DNA of 64,000 nt, taken from NCBI RefSeq assembly GCF_004217545.1, contig NZ_SHKY01000001.1:6634001-6698000 (forward strand), given 5' to 3'. The notes beneath the pieces are model-generated. The model saw only the letters and a list, made by a program, of their open reading frames with translations, was not told the DNA's origin and did not search any database. Shown here in pieces: positions 41,550 to 50,466 of this stretch. The translations under genes were made by a program, and so were the position numbers. Within the stretch, counting starts at the first letter, position 1; each line of letters starts with the position of its first letter. This DNA comes from Krasilnikovia cinnamomea. GTDB taxonomy: Bacteria; Actinomycetota; Actinomycetes; Mycobacteriales; Micromonosporaceae.

Positions 41550-42857
41550 ATGCGCATTCGTAGCGTCGGTATGATCGCCACCGCCCTGGCCGTGGCGCTC
41601 ACTGCCGCGGCGTGCAGCGGCAACGACAAGAGCAGCACCAGCAGCGACAAGAAGGCCGCGACTGACCCCAAGTCGCTCAGCGCTTCGCTGACCTGGTGGG
41701 ACACCTCGGACCCGAAGAACGAGGGCCCGGCGTTCCAGGAGCTGATCAAGAAGTTCAACGCGGAGTACCCGAACGTCAAGGTCGACTACCAGTCGGTGCC
41801 GTTCGCGGACGCCCAGAACAAGTTCAAGACGTCCGCCGCCGCCAAGTCGGGCGCCCCGGACATCCTGCGCGCCGAGGTCGCCTGGGTGCCGGAGCTGGCC
41901 TCCCTGGGCTACCTCTACAACCTGGACGGCTCCGAGCTGCTCAAGGACGAGAGCGACTTCCTCGCGACCCCGATGTCGTCCAACAAGTTCGGCGGCAAGA
42001 CCTACGGCGTCCCGCAGGTCACCGACTCGCTCGCGCTGCTCTACAACAAGAAGATGTTCGCGGCCGCGGGCATCACCGCCGCCCCGAAGACCTGGGCCGA
42101 GGTCAAGACCGCCGCCGCGACCATCAAGTCGAAGACCGGCAAGCAGGCGCTGTTCATCAACTCCGGTGGCTACTTCCTGCTGCCGTTCATCTACGGCGAG
42201 GGCGGCGACGTCGTCGACGCGGCCGCCAAGAAGATCACCGTGAACGGCCCGCAGGCCGTCGCCGGCGTCAAGATCGCTCAGGACCTGGTCAAGGACGGCA
42301 CCGCCGTCAAGCCCCCGGCCAACGACGCCTACGGCAACATGATGACCCTGTTCAAGGAGCAGAAGGTCGCCATGATCATCAACGGCCCGTGGGAGGTCAA
42401 CAACATCAAGTCGGCCCCGACCTTCGGTGGGCTGGAGAACCTCGGTGTCGCCCCGGTGCCCGGTGGCAGCGCCAAGGCGGGTGGCCCGGTCGGTGGCCAC
42501 AACTACACCATCTGGTCCGGCATGCCGCAGGAGAAGGTCCCGGCCGCGGTCGCCTTCGTCAAGTTCATGTCCTCGCCGGAGTCGCAGGCGTTCCTCGCCG
42601 AGAAGCTCGGCCTGCTGCCCACCCGCACGTCGGCCTACGACCTGCCCGCGGTGAAGAACAACGCCACGGTCGCCGCGTTCAAGCCGGTTCTCGACAGCGC
42701 GGTCGCCCGTCCCTGGATCCCCGAGGGCGGCCAGTTCTTCGGCCCGATGGACAAGATGGCCGTCGAGGTGCTGGTGCAGAACAAGGACCCGAAGGCCTCG
42801 CTGGACACGGTCGCCAAGACCTACAAGTCCGAGGTCGTCAAGGACTACAGCAACTGA
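41550..42857 (+). CDS. Sugar ABC transporter substrate-binding lipoprotein (MalE-like)
   Basis: A 435-residue family-1 extracellular solute-binding protein. The lipobox LTAAAC puts the lipidated Cys near residue 22, followed by a Ser/Lys-rich tether. The body is typical of maltose/trehalose-type binders: TWWDTSDPKNEGPAF, GAPDILRAEVAWVPELA, YGVPQVTDSLALLYNKK, MIINGPWEV. GGAGATCC lies just before ATG. It heads the operon with two permeases; a hairpin separates it from them. The sugar is not defined, but oligosaccharide uptake fits the family and the LacI regulator. Confidence 0.92.
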   Translation: MRIRSVGMIATALAVALTAAACSGNDKSSTSSDKKAATDPKSLSASLTWWDTSDPKNEGPAFQELIKKFNAEYPNVKVDYQSVPFADAQNKFKTSAAAKSGAPDILRAEVAWVPELASLGYLYNLDGSELLKDESDFLATPMSSNKFGGKTYGVPQVTDSLALLYNKKMFAAAGITAAPKTWAEVKTAAATIKSKTGKQALFINSGGYFLLPFIYGEGGDVVDAAAKKITVNGPQAVAGVKIAQDLVKDGTAVKPPANDAYGNMMTLFKEQKVAMIINGPWEVNNIKSAPTFGGLENLGVAPVPGGSAKAGGPVGGHNYTIWSGMPQEKVPAAVAFVKFMSSPESQAFLAEKLGLLPTRTSAYDLPAVKNNATVAAFKPVLDSAVARPWIPEGGQFFGPMDKMAVEVLVQNKDPKASLDTVAKTYKSEVVKDYSN

Positions 42858-42869
42858 TTGATTGATCGT

Positions 42870-42899
42870 CTGGCCGCCGGCCCTCGGGTCGGCGGCCAG
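42870..42899 (+). terminator. Intra-operon hairpin after the binding-protein gene
   Basis: Perfect 10-bp arms CTGGCCGCCG/CGGCGGCCAG around a 10-nt loop, 13 bp after the binding-protein stop and 36 bp before the first permease. It probably acts as a partial terminator or RNA stabiliser, so the binding protein is made in excess. Confidence 0.75.
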
Positions 42900-42934
42900 C
42901 CGCGTTGGAGCCTTCCCCCGGAAGTGGAGCAGCG

Positions 42935-43954
42935 ATGAGCACCGCAACGGTCGGACGCCGCACCCCGACCCCCGAGCCGGTCCGCGAGCCGGCCCCGCCG
43001 GGGCGGCTGCGGCGCAGCTGGGACAAGCACTGGTACGCCTGGGCGATGGTCACGCCCGTGGTGATCGTGCTCAGCGTCCTGGTCTTCTACCCCCTCGCCC
43101 GGGGGATCTACCTGTCCTTCACCGACCTCACCGAGGCCAACCAGCAGCGCGAGCTGTGCACCCCGTCGATCACCGGGGAGCTGACCTGCCAGGCGAACCC
43201 GAACGCCTGGGAGTTCGTCGGCCTCGACAACTACATCCAGGTGCTCAGCGGCCAGATCGGCCAGTTCTGGCCCCAGTTCTGGACCACCATCATCTGGACC
43301 GTCACCTGCGTCGTCTTCACCTACGGCATCGGTCTGGGCCTGGCGGTGCTGCTCAACCGTCCGATGCGCGGGCGCAGCTTCTACCGGGTGCTGCTGATCC
43401 TGCCCTGGGCGGTGCCCGGCTTCGTCAGCGCGTTCTCCTGGCGGTTCATGTTCAACCACGACTTCGGCGTGGTCAACGCGCTGCTCAAGGCGGTCGGCCT
43501 GGACCCGGTGCACTGGTTCGACGACAAGTGGACCGCGCTGTCCACCGCGATCATCACCAACATCTGGCTCGGCGTACCGTTCATGATCGTGTCGCTGCTC
43601 GGCGGCCTGACCGCGATCCCCGCCGAGCTGTACGAGGCGGCCACCATCGACGGCGCCACCCCGTGGCAGAAGTTCAAGAACGTCACCCTGCCCGGCCTGC
43701 GCCCGGTCAGCATGACCGTGCTGCTGCTCGGGACGATCTGGACGTTCAACATGTTCCCGATCATCTTCCTGGTCACCCGCGGCCAGCCCGCCGGGCAGAC
43801 CGAGATCCTGGTGACCGGCGCCTACCGGGCCGCCTTCGAGGGCATCCGCAACTACTCCCTCGCCTCGACCTACGGCGTACTGATCCTGTCCATCCTGCTC
43901 GTGTTCTCGGTGTTCTACCGGCGGGCGCTGCGCAAGCAAGGCGAGGTGTGGTGA
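42935..43954 (+). CDS. Sugar ABC transporter permease (MalF-like)
   Basis: A 339-residue inner-membrane protein with about six helices (YAWAMVTPVVIVLSVLVFY first). It has the cytoplasmic EAA loop YEAATIDGATPWQKFKNV near residue 235, which docks on the ATPase. A roughly 40-residue extracytoplasmic insert with two cysteines (LCTPSITGELTCQ) follows the first helix. ATG 42935 is preceded by GTGGAGC. It pairs with the next gene as the channel of the importer. Confidence 0.92.
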   Translation: MSTATVGRRTPTPEPVREPAPPGRLRRSWDKHWYAWAMVTPVVIVLSVLVFYPLARGIYLSFTDLTEANQQRELCTPSITGELTCQANPNAWEFVGLDNYIQVLSGQIGQFWPQFWTTIIWTVTCVVFTYGIGLGLAVLLNRPMRGRSFYRVLLILPWAVPGFVSAFSWRFMFNHDFGVVNALLKAVGLDPVHWFDDKWTALSTAIITNIWLGVPFMIVSLLGGLTAIPAELYEAATIDGATPWQKFKNVTLPGLRPVSMTVLLLGTIWTFNMFPIIFLVTRGQPAGQTEILVTGAYRAAFEGIRNYSLASTYGVLILSILLVFSVFYRRALRKQGEVW

Positions 43955-43955
43955 C

Positions 43956-44819
43956 ATGTCCGCTCAGGTAGAAGCCAGGCGCAGGCCCCGGAGCCGCCGC
44001 TCACCGCTGGCGTCGATCGCGATGCACGCCACCCTGATCATCGCCACGCTGATCGCGGTCTTCCCGATCGTGTGGGTCGTGCTGTCGTCGTTCAAGCCCG
44101 GGGTGTACATCCAGGCCACCGAGATCAGCCTCATCAAGGAACCCACCCTCGACAACTACCGGTACGTGCTCACCGAGACGATGTTCCCCCGGTGGGCGCT
44201 CAACTCGGTGATCGTCGCGATTGCCACCACCGCGATCGGCGTGCTGATGTCGGCCACCACCGGGTACGCGCTGTCGAGGTTCAACTTCCCGGGGCGCCGC
44301 AAGCTGCTGCTGGTGTTCCTGGTGACGCAGATGTTCCCGGTCTCGATCCTCATCGTGCCGATCTACGTGATCATGGCGAACCTCGGCCTGATCAACACGC
44401 TCGGCTCGCTGGTGATCGCGTACCTGACCATCGCCGTTCCGTTCTGCTCGTGGATGCTCAAGGGCTACTTCGACTCGATCTCCACCGAGCTGGACGAGGC
44501 GGCGCACCTCGACGGGTGCGGGCCGTTCGCCACGTTCTGGCGGGTCATCCTGCCGCTGGCCCGGCCCGGCATCGCGGTCACCGCGTTCTTCTCCTTCCTC
44601 ACCGCGTGGGGCGAGGTCGCCTACGCCACCGCGTTCATCCAGGAGAAGAGCAAGTTCACCCTCGGGTACGGCCTGCAGCAGTTCGTGCCCGCGTTCAACC
44701 CGCAGTGGGAGTACCTGACGGCCTCGGCGGTCCTGATCACCGTGCCGGCGGGAGTGGTGTTCTTCTTCGCCCAGCGGCACCTCGTGTCCGGGCTGACGGC
44801 CGGCGCGGTCAAGGGCTGA
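43956..44819 (+). CDS. Sugar ABC transporter permease (MalG-like)
   Basis: A 287-residue permease: six helices, EAA loop LDEAAHLDGCGPFATFWRV near residue 187, and a basic N-terminus (ARRRPRSRRS). It starts 2 bp after the MalF-like stop. No ATPase gene follows in the operon; actinomycete importers of this type normally share a multi-substrate ATPase (MsiK) encoded elsewhere. A strong terminator lies 31 bp downstream. Confidence 0.92.
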   Translation: MSAQVEARRRPRSRRSPLASIAMHATLIIATLIAVFPIVWVVLSSFKPGVYIQATEISLIKEPTLDNYRYVLTETMFPRWALNSVIVAIATTAIGVLMSATTGYALSRFNFPGRRKLLLVFLVTQMFPVSILIVPIYVIMANLGLINTLGSLVIAYLTIAVPFCSWMLKGYFDSISTELDEAAHLDGCGPFATFWRVILPLARPGIAVTAFFSFLTAWGEVAYATAFIQEKSKFTLGYGLQQFVPAFNPQWEYLTASAVLITVPAGVVFFFAQRHLVSGLTAGAVKG

Positions 44820-44850
44820 CCGCGCCGCCGGTGCGCCACCGGCACAGACC

Positions 44851-44891
44851 GACAATGGCCCGGCGGCCGTGGATCCCGCCGGGCCATTGTC
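44851..44891 (+). terminator. Strong terminator of the sugar importer operon
   Basis: Perfect 16-bp stem (GACAATGGCCCGGCGG with its complement) and a 9-nt loop, followed by TTTCG. It lies between the convergent permease and STAS/ATPase genes and is the best hairpin in the window. Confidence 0.9.
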
Positions 44892-44938
44892 TTTCGGGGC
44901 CCCGCTGCCGAGGTCCCCTTGCCTTCGGCCGCCGCCCG

Positions 44939-45670
44939 TCAGGTGGCGAGCGTCGCCCAGACGACCTTGCCCTCGCGCGAGGGCAGCCAGCCCCAGTGCG
45001 CCGCGACGCTGTCGACCAGCATGATGCCGCGGCCGCGTTCCCGATCCAGGGCCTGCAGCTTGATCAACTCGGGTGGTGTGGGTGAGCCGTCGTGGACCGC
45101 GATGTTGAGGTAGCGGCCCCGGTGGCAGATCTGCAACGTGATCATCGTGCCGGCGTGCTCGACGGCGTTGGCCACCAGCTCGCTGACCACCAGGCAGGCC
45201 GGACCGGTCAGGTGCGGCAGGCCCCACCGCGCGCACGCGTCGGTGGCCATGTCCCGCGCGTGCCGGACCGCTCCCGTGACCGGCAACAGCCGGTCGAAGA
45301 CCGACCGGGTCGCCGTGCCCTCATGCGGGGCCGCGCGTCGCGCCGCGTCGAGATCGGGATGGACCGTCAGCTTGCCGTACCGACCGTGCTCCAGCTCGGT
45401 GGCCACCGCCGGCGGCGCGCAGAGCAGCACCGGAGTGCCCGGCCAGCTGGCGGCCTGCCGGGCGACCGAGGTGAACAGCGACAGCGCGGTGCTGCCGGCG
45501 ACCTCCATGCCCGACAGGTCGATCAACAGGGCCTCCGGCTGCTCCGCCAGGCATTTGAGCAACGCTTGGCGCAGGCTCGGCGCGGTGGCCAGGTCGAGGC
45601 GTCCCCGCACCGTCACGACGGCGCGTCCCTCGCCCTCGTTCACGGTCGTCCAGTCCAACGGCGCGGTCAT
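44939..45670 (-). CDS. STAS domain - HATPase (RsbW-like) fusion regulator
   Basis: A 243-residue protein joining two partner-switching modules. Residues 8-105 form a STAS domain (VRGRLDLATAPSLRQAL; LSGMEVAGSTALSLF contains the phosphorylatable Ser position). Residues 125-243 are a GHKL ATPase like anti-sigma kinases RsbW/SpoIIAB, with N-box ELVANAVEHAG and G-box RGRGIMLVDSVAAHWGW. In separate form these proteins phosphorylate and sequester one another to control a sigma factor; the fusion may be self-regulating. ATG 45670 has GGAGG 8 bp upstream. Target unknown; the CheB/CheR genes lie nearby but on the other strand. Confidence 0.85.
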   Translation of the reverse strand: MTAPLDWTTVNEGEGRAVVTVRGRLDLATAPSLRQALLKCLAEQPEALLIDLSGMEVAGSTALSLFTSVARQAASWPGTPVLLCAPPAVATELEHGRYGKLTVHPDLDAARRAAPHEGTATRSVFDRLLPVTGAVRHARDMATDACARWGLPHLTGPACLVVSELVANAVEHAGTMITLQICHRGRYLNIAVHDGSPTPPELIKLQALDRERGRGIMLVDSVAAHWGWLPSREGKVVWATLAT

Positions 45671-45807
45671 CACACTCACCTCCCCCGCCTGCCCTGTGCA
45701 TGCCCGGCCCGAATCAGGGGTAAACCCGGACGGCAACGGGCAAGTCGGTGTGGCGGATCCTTGCCTACGGCATCGATCATGTCCTTTCGGCCGTTACCCT
45801 GCCCGCG

Positions 45808-46117
45808 ATGGGTACCGGCACCAGGGTGACGGACTCGGACAGCGGCGACGCGGTGCCCGGCTGGGACGGCCACCTGCTCCTGCTGCACGGCGCGGAGACC
45901 GAGCTCCTGCCGTTGGCGGAGTTCTACCCGCCGCGCGGCGTGGAGGCGTGCCGGATGCTGGTGACGGCCAGCGACCGGTTCCGCCGGCCATCCGCACCAC
46001 GTACTGTTCTTCGACTCCGCCGCGGCGCTGACCATCCGGCGGCGTGCCCGCATGGCCGGGCCCGCGCCGAACATCTCCAACTTCCCAAGATCAGCTGAGT
46101 GCCCTGCCGAGCGATAG
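45808..46117 (+). pseudogene. Small gene broken by a +1 shift, function unknown
   Basis: ATG 45808 follows a leaderless-type -10 (TACCCT, 7 nt upstream). The frame reads sensibly to about residue 58 (GWDGHLLLLHGAETELLPLA, GVEACRMLVTAS), recalling MEDS-type sensory modules. From about 45986 the sensible sequence lies in the next frame (GHPHHVLFFDSAAALTIRRR), ending at TAG 46117. That second frame has a stop at 45962, so a +1 change between 45965 and 45990 is required. The unshifted frame ends at 46098 with shadow-like sequence. The intact protein would be about 102 residues. Confidence 0.5.
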
Positions 46118-46126
46118 TGTGGCAAC

Positions 46127-47233
46127 ATGCCCGCACGTGGGACGGCAGTGCACCGGGACATCGTCGCGGTGGGCGCTTCCGCAGGCGGGGTCGAGGCACT
46201 GCGCGCGCTGGTCGCCGGGCTGCCCGCCGACTTCTCCGGCGCGCTCCTGGTCGTCCTGCACGTTCCTCGTGACGCCCCGAGCGCCCTGCCCGCCATCCTG
46301 AGTCGCAGCGGCCCGCTGACCGCGTCGACCGCGGTCGATGGGGCGGAACTGGTCCCCGGCTGCATCTACGTGGCCCCGACCGATCACCACATGTTGCTGC
46401 TGGACGGCCGGATCCGGCTGACGCGCGGGCCGGCGGAGAACGGCCACCGTCCCGCCGTCGACCCGCTCTTCCGGTCCGTCGCCCGCGCGGCCGGGCGCCG
46501 GTCGATCGGCGTCGTGCTGTCGGGCTCGCGCGACGACGGCGCCGCCGGGCTGGCCAGCATCGTCGCGCACGGCGGCGCCGCCGTGGTGCAGGAGCCGTCG
46601 GACGCGCTGTACCCGTGGATGCCGAAGGCCGCGCTCGCCCGGACGCCGGGCGCGTACGTCGCCGCCGCGGCCGACCTGGGCGGCATGCTCGACCGGCTCA
46701 CCACCGTGGAGCTGTCCGGTCCCACGGCCGTGGCGGTTGACGACGACACGCTGACCGCCGAGGTCGCCATCTCGAGCCTCGAACCGTTGACCACCGACGA
46801 ACTGGCCGAGCCCGCGGCGGGGTACGGCTGCCCCGCCTGCGGCGGCGCCCTGTTCCAGATCGGCACCGAGTCGGCGCCGCGCTACCGCTGCCGGGTCGGG
46901 CACGCCTGGTCGCCGGAAAGCCTGCTCGACGAACAGGCCATCGCGCTGGAGGGGGCGTTGTGGATGGCGCTGCGGGCGCTGGAGGAGAAGTCCGCGCTGA
47001 GCCGGCGGATGGCCCGTAGCCGCACGCCACGGCACAACGCCACGGGCGCACGGTTCCACGACATGGCCGCCGACGCCGAGGCGGCGGGCGAGACCATCCG
47101 CCGGCTGATCTCTCAGCTGGGCTCCACGGCAACACCACCGGAACGGGCCGAGTCCACCACCGCCTCACCGGGCTGCGGTAGCGTCGCCGGGCAGGTTGCT
47201 CCGTACCCTGGGAGACTGGATGGAATCGACTGA
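46127..47233 (+). CDS. CheB-type protein-glutamate methylesterase without receiver domain
   Basis: A 368-residue protein. Residues 8-190 are a CheB methylesterase domain: catalytic Ser in GASAGG, His in VLHVPRD, Asp in GSRDDGAAGL. A zinc-ribbon-like segment follows near residues 228-262 (YGCPACGGAL, RYRCRVGHAWS), then a helical tail. There is no receiver domain, so it is not activated by CheA phosphorylation in the usual way. TAGTGT 6 nt before ATG suggests a leaderless message. It overlaps the CheR gene by 14 bp; the two probably act as a pair. Confidence 0.88.
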   Translation: MPARGTAVHRDIVAVGASAGGVEALRALVAGLPADFSGALLVVLHVPRDAPSALPAILSRSGPLTASTAVDGAELVPGCIYVAPTDHHMLLLDGRIRLTRGPAENGHRPAVDPLFRSVARAAGRRSIGVVLSGSRDDGAAGLASIVAHGGAAVVQEPSDALYPWMPKAALARTPGAYVAAAADLGGMLDRLTTVELSGPTAVAVDDDTLTAEVAISSLEPLTTDELAEPAAGYGCPACGGALFQIGTESAPRYRCRVGHAWSPESLLDEQAIALEGALWMALRALEEKSALSRRMARSRTPRHNATGARFHDMAADAEAAGETIRRLISQLGSTATPPERAESTTASPGCGSVAGQVAPYPGRLDGID

Positions 47234-49109
47234 TCCGTATTTCGAAGCGCTGCTCGTCTACCTCAAGGAATCGCGCGGCTTCGACTTCACGGGCTACAAA
47301 CGGTCCAGCCTCACCCGGCGGGTGAACCGGCGCATGGGCCAGGTCGGCATCGGCGACTACCAGGAGTACCACGACTACCTGCAGGTTCACCCGGGCGAGT
47401 TCACGGCGCTGTTCAACACCATCCTGATCAACCTCACCGGCTTCTTCCGCGACGCGGAGGCCTGGGAGTACCTGCGCCACGAGGTCCTTGAGACCCTGGT
47501 CGCCAACAAGCCGGCCGATTCGGTGATCCGGGTCTGGACCGCGGGCTGTGCCTCCGGTGAGGAGGCGTACACCCTGGCCATGGCGCTGGCCGAGATCCTC
47601 GGGCCGGAGGCGTTCCGGGACCGGGTGAAGATCTACGCGACGGACGTCGACGAGGAACAGCTCAACGAGGCCCGGCAGGCGACCTACACGGAGCGCGACG
47701 TCAAGGCCGTCCCCCCGGAACTCGTGAAACGCTACTTCGAGGCGTCCGCGCAGCGGTACACGTTCCGCCAGGACCTGCGCCGTTCCGTGATCTTCGGCCG
47801 TAACGATCTCGTGCAGGACGCCCCGATCTCCCGCATCGACCTGCTGACCTGCCGCAACACCCTGATGTACTTCAACACCGAAACCCAGGCGAGGATCCTC
47901 GGCCGGTTCCACTTCGCCCTCGCCGACGGCGGTGTGCTGTTCCTGGGCAAGGCCGAGATGCTGTTGAGTCACGGCTCCCTGTTCACTCCGATCGACCTGA
48001 AGCGGCGCGTGTTCCGGCGCGTGCCCCGGCTCACCAGCACCCCCGGCGCGATCTTCGTGGAGCCGCCGCAGCCGTCGACCACGCCGGGCACCGGACTCGA
48101 CCGGCTGCGCAACGAGGCGTTCGCGGCCAGTCCGCCCGCTCAGCTCGTTCTCACCTCGGACGGGCTGGTGGCGTTGCCGAACCGGCAGATGGAGAAGCTG
48201 TTCGGTCTCACCTCGCGCGACGTCGGCCGGCCGTTCCGTGACCTGGATCTGTCCTACCGGCCGGTCGAGCTGCGCAGCTACATCGAGCAGGCGCAGGTGG
48301 AACGGCGGACGCTGCGGGTCACGGACGTCGAGTACCAGCGCGGCGGCGACACCACGAACCTCGAGGTGCAGATCAGCCCGCTCAGCGACGGCGACGGCAG
48401 CCTGCTCGGCGTCAACCTCGTCTTCCACGACGTCACCGCGGCCCGGAAGCTCCAGGAGGATCTCGAACACGCGAACCAGCAGCTCGAATCCGCGTACGAG
48501 GAGCTGCAGTCGACGGTCGAGGAGTTGGAGACCACCAACGAGGAACTGCACTCGACGGTCGAGGAACTGGAGACCACCAACGAGGAGCTCCAGTCCACCA
48601 ACGAGGAACTGGAGACGATGAACGAGGAACTCCAGTCCACCAACGACGAGTTGCAGAGCATCAACGACCAGCTGCGCATCAACACCGCCAAGCTGGACGA
48701 GGCCAACGGGTTCCTGGAAGCGGTGCTGACCAGCCTGCGGGCCGGGGTCGCCGTCGTCGACCAGGATCTGCGGATCCGGGTGTGGAACCGCCGCGCCGAG
48801 GATCTGTGGGGCCTGCGCTCCGGCGAGGTCGTCGGCCAGCACTTCCTCAACCTCGACATCGGCCTGCCGTTCGAGAAGCTGCGGGTGCCGCTGCGGGCGG
48901 CGCTCGGGCCCGGCGGCGAGGTGGGCGAGGCCACGGTCGACGCGGTGAACCGGCGCGGCCGGCCGGTGATCGTTCGCGTGGCCTGCACCCCGTTGGCGCC
49001 GTTGGACGGCGCCGTCAGCGGTGGCGTGATCATCGCCATGGAGACCGACGAGTCCGCCGTCGCGCGCAAGGCGGTCGACGACGACCTGAGTCCCGACGGC
49101 GCCAGATGA
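47220..49109 (+). CDS. CheR methyltransferase fused to PAS domains by a heptad coiled coil
   Basis: A 629-residue protein. Residues 1-270 are CheR: KRSSLTRRVNRRMGQVG, LTGFFRDAEAW, the SAM-binding WTAGCASGEEAYTLAMAL, and DLLTCRNTLMYF. A PAS domain lies near 300-420. A striking coiled coil of eight consecutive heptads EEL-x-x-x-x (residues 427-482) and a second PAS (LRIRVWNRRAEDLWGLRSGE) follow. The glutamates of such heptads could be methyl acceptors for the enzyme itself and for CheB, but that is inference. GGGAG precedes ATG. No chemoreceptor or CheA gene is in the window. Confidence 0.9.
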   Translation: MESTDPYFEALLVYLKESRGFDFTGYKRSSLTRRVNRRMGQVGIGDYQEYHDYLQVHPGEFTALFNTILINLTGFFRDAEAWEYLRHEVLETLVANKPADSVIRVWTAGCASGEEAYTLAMALAEILGPEAFRDRVKIYATDVDEEQLNEARQATYTERDVKAVPPELVKRYFEASAQRYTFRQDLRRSVIFGRNDLVQDAPISRIDLLTCRNTLMYFNTETQARILGRFHFALADGGVLFLGKAEMLLSHGSLFTPIDLKRRVFRRVPRLTSTPGAIFVEPPQPSTTPGTGLDRLRNEAFAASPPAQLVLTSDGLVALPNRQMEKLFGLTSRDVGRPFRDLDLSYRPVELRSYIEQAQVERRTLRVTDVEYQRGGDTTNLEVQISPLSDGDGSLLGVNLVFHDVTAARKLQEDLEHANQQLESAYEELQSTVEELETTNEELHSTVEELETTNEELQSTNEELETMNEELQSTNDELQSINDQLRINTAKLDEANGFLEAVLTSLRAGVAVVDQDLRIRVWNRRAEDLWGLRSGEVVGQHFLNLDIGLPFEKLRVPLRAALGPGGEVGEATVDAVNRRGRPVIVRVACTPLAPLDGAVSGGVIIAMETDESAVARKAVDDDLSPDGAR

Positions 49110-49188
49110 TGGTCCGGGCCGCCGTGGCGGCGCCGCACACCCCGTAGCACGGGCCGCCCGGCCGGTCAGCGCCGGTCGGGTCTCGCGG

Positions 49189-50355
49189 TCACCGCGCCGC
49201 GTCGAGCGCCTGCGCCAGATCCGCCCACAGGTCCGCGGGATCCTCCAGGCCCACGGACAGGCGCAGCAGGCCACCGTCCGGTTTGGCCTCGGCCGCCACG
49301 GGCCGGTGGGTGAGCGACGCCGGGTGCTGGATCAGCGAGTCGACGCCGCCCAGCGACACGGCGTGGGTGATCAGCTTGCAGGCCGCGGCGATCCGCGCGG
49401 CGGCGGCGTACCCGCCGGAGACCTCGAACGCCAGCATGGCTCCCGGGCCGCTCACCTGGCGCCCGACGAGCCCGGCCGGGTCGCACTCGGGGCGCCCCGG
49501 GTAGTAGACGCGGGTGATCGCGGGGTGGCCGGCCAGCTGGTCGGCGAGCTTGCCCGCCCCTTCCTGCTGGGCCCGCATCCGCACGGGCAGGGTCTGCAGC
49601 CCCCGGTGCAGCAGGTACGCGGCGAGCGGGTGCAGCAGGCCGCCGGTGACCGCGCGGACCCGGCGCAGCCGCGCGGCCCACTCGGGTCCGCAGGCCACCA
49701 CGCCGCCCATGACGTCGCCGTGCCCGCCGATGAACTTCGTGGCCGAGTGCAGCACCAGGGCCGCGCCGTGCCGGGCGGGCTGCTGCAGCACCGGTGTGGC
49801 GAATGTGTTGTCCACCAGCAGCGGCACCTCGCCCGCCTGCGCGTGCAGGGCGGTCAGGTCGAGCATCTCCAGCGTCGGGTTGGCGGGGGTCTCCACGATG
49901 ATCAACCCGGTGTCGGGGCGCAGCGCGGCGGCCACCGTGTCGGGCGCCGCCCAGCTCACCTCCGTGCCGAGCAGCCCGGAGTCCAGCAGGTGGTCGCTGC
50001 CGCCGTACAGGGGGCGGACGGCGACCACGTGGCGGCGGCCCTCGGCGGCGGCCAGCAGGCACGCGGTCAGTGCCGCCATGCCGGAACCGAACGCCACGGC
50101 CTCCTCGACGCCCTCCAGCTCGGCGAGGGCGGACTCGAAGCGGCGTACGGTCGGGTTCGCCAGCCGCTGGTAGACCAGGCTGTCCCCGGGCGCCTCACGA
50201 CCGCCCGTGGCCAGCGCCTCGTACGCGTCGCCGCCCGACTCGACGTCCGGCAGCGGGTACGTGGTGGACAGGTCGATGGGCAGGGCGTGGACGCCGAGCT
50301 GGGCGAGGTCGGCGCGACCGGCGTGCACGGCCCGGGTGTCGAGGCTGCTCTCCAT
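49189..50355 (-). CDS. Cys/Met-metabolism PLP enzyme (cystathionine gamma-lyase/synthase-like)
   Basis: A 388-residue PLP enzyme of the trans-sulfuration family: YQRLANPTVRRFE, AVAFGSGMAAL, VETPANPTLE, VDNTFATP, and LHSATKFIGGHGDVMGG with the Schiff-base Lys near residue 207. It may be a gamma-lyase (Met or cystathionine) or a gamma-synthase; these cannot be told apart here. ATG 50355 faces the Lrp-type regulator at 50467, a common pairing in actinomycetes in which the regulator answers to the amino acid substrate. It is monocistronic. Confidence 0.88.
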   Translation of the reverse strand: MESSLDTRAVHAGRADLAQLGVHALPIDLSTTYPLPDVESGGDAYEALATGGREAPGDSLVYQRLANPTVRRFESALAELEGVEEAVAFGSGMAALTACLLAAAEGRRHVVAVRPLYGGSDHLLDSGLLGTEVSWAAPDTVAAALRPDTGLIIVETPANPTLEMLDLTALHAQAGEVPLLVDNTFATPVLQQPARHGAALVLHSATKFIGGHGDVMGGVVACGPEWAARLRRVRAVTGGLLHPLAAYLLHRGLQTLPVRMRAQQEGAGKLADQLAGHPAITRVYYPGRPECDPAGLVGRQVSGPGAMLAFEVSGGYAAAARIAAACKLITHAVSLGGVDSLIQHPASLTHRPVAAEAKPDGGLLRLSVGLEDPADLWADLAQALDAAR

Positions 50356-50466
50356 GGCCGCAAGGGTGCGCACCGTTCGGCAGACACACAACAGTTCCGA
50401 ATTTTCTTCGGCACAACGCCATTGCTGTTGCATAATGTTCGGAGTGAGCCGGCCGGGGAGGTGACC
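50356..50466. promoter_or_regulatory. Divergent promoter/operator, PLP enzyme and Lrp regulator
   Basis: This 111-bp gap is clearly AT-richer than its surroundings. It contains CCGAATTTTCTTCGG (50397-50411, arms CCGAA/TTCGG, AT-rich centre), the shape of Lrp/AsnC sites. CATAAT (50431-50436) is a plausible -10 for the regulator. Confidence 0.55.
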
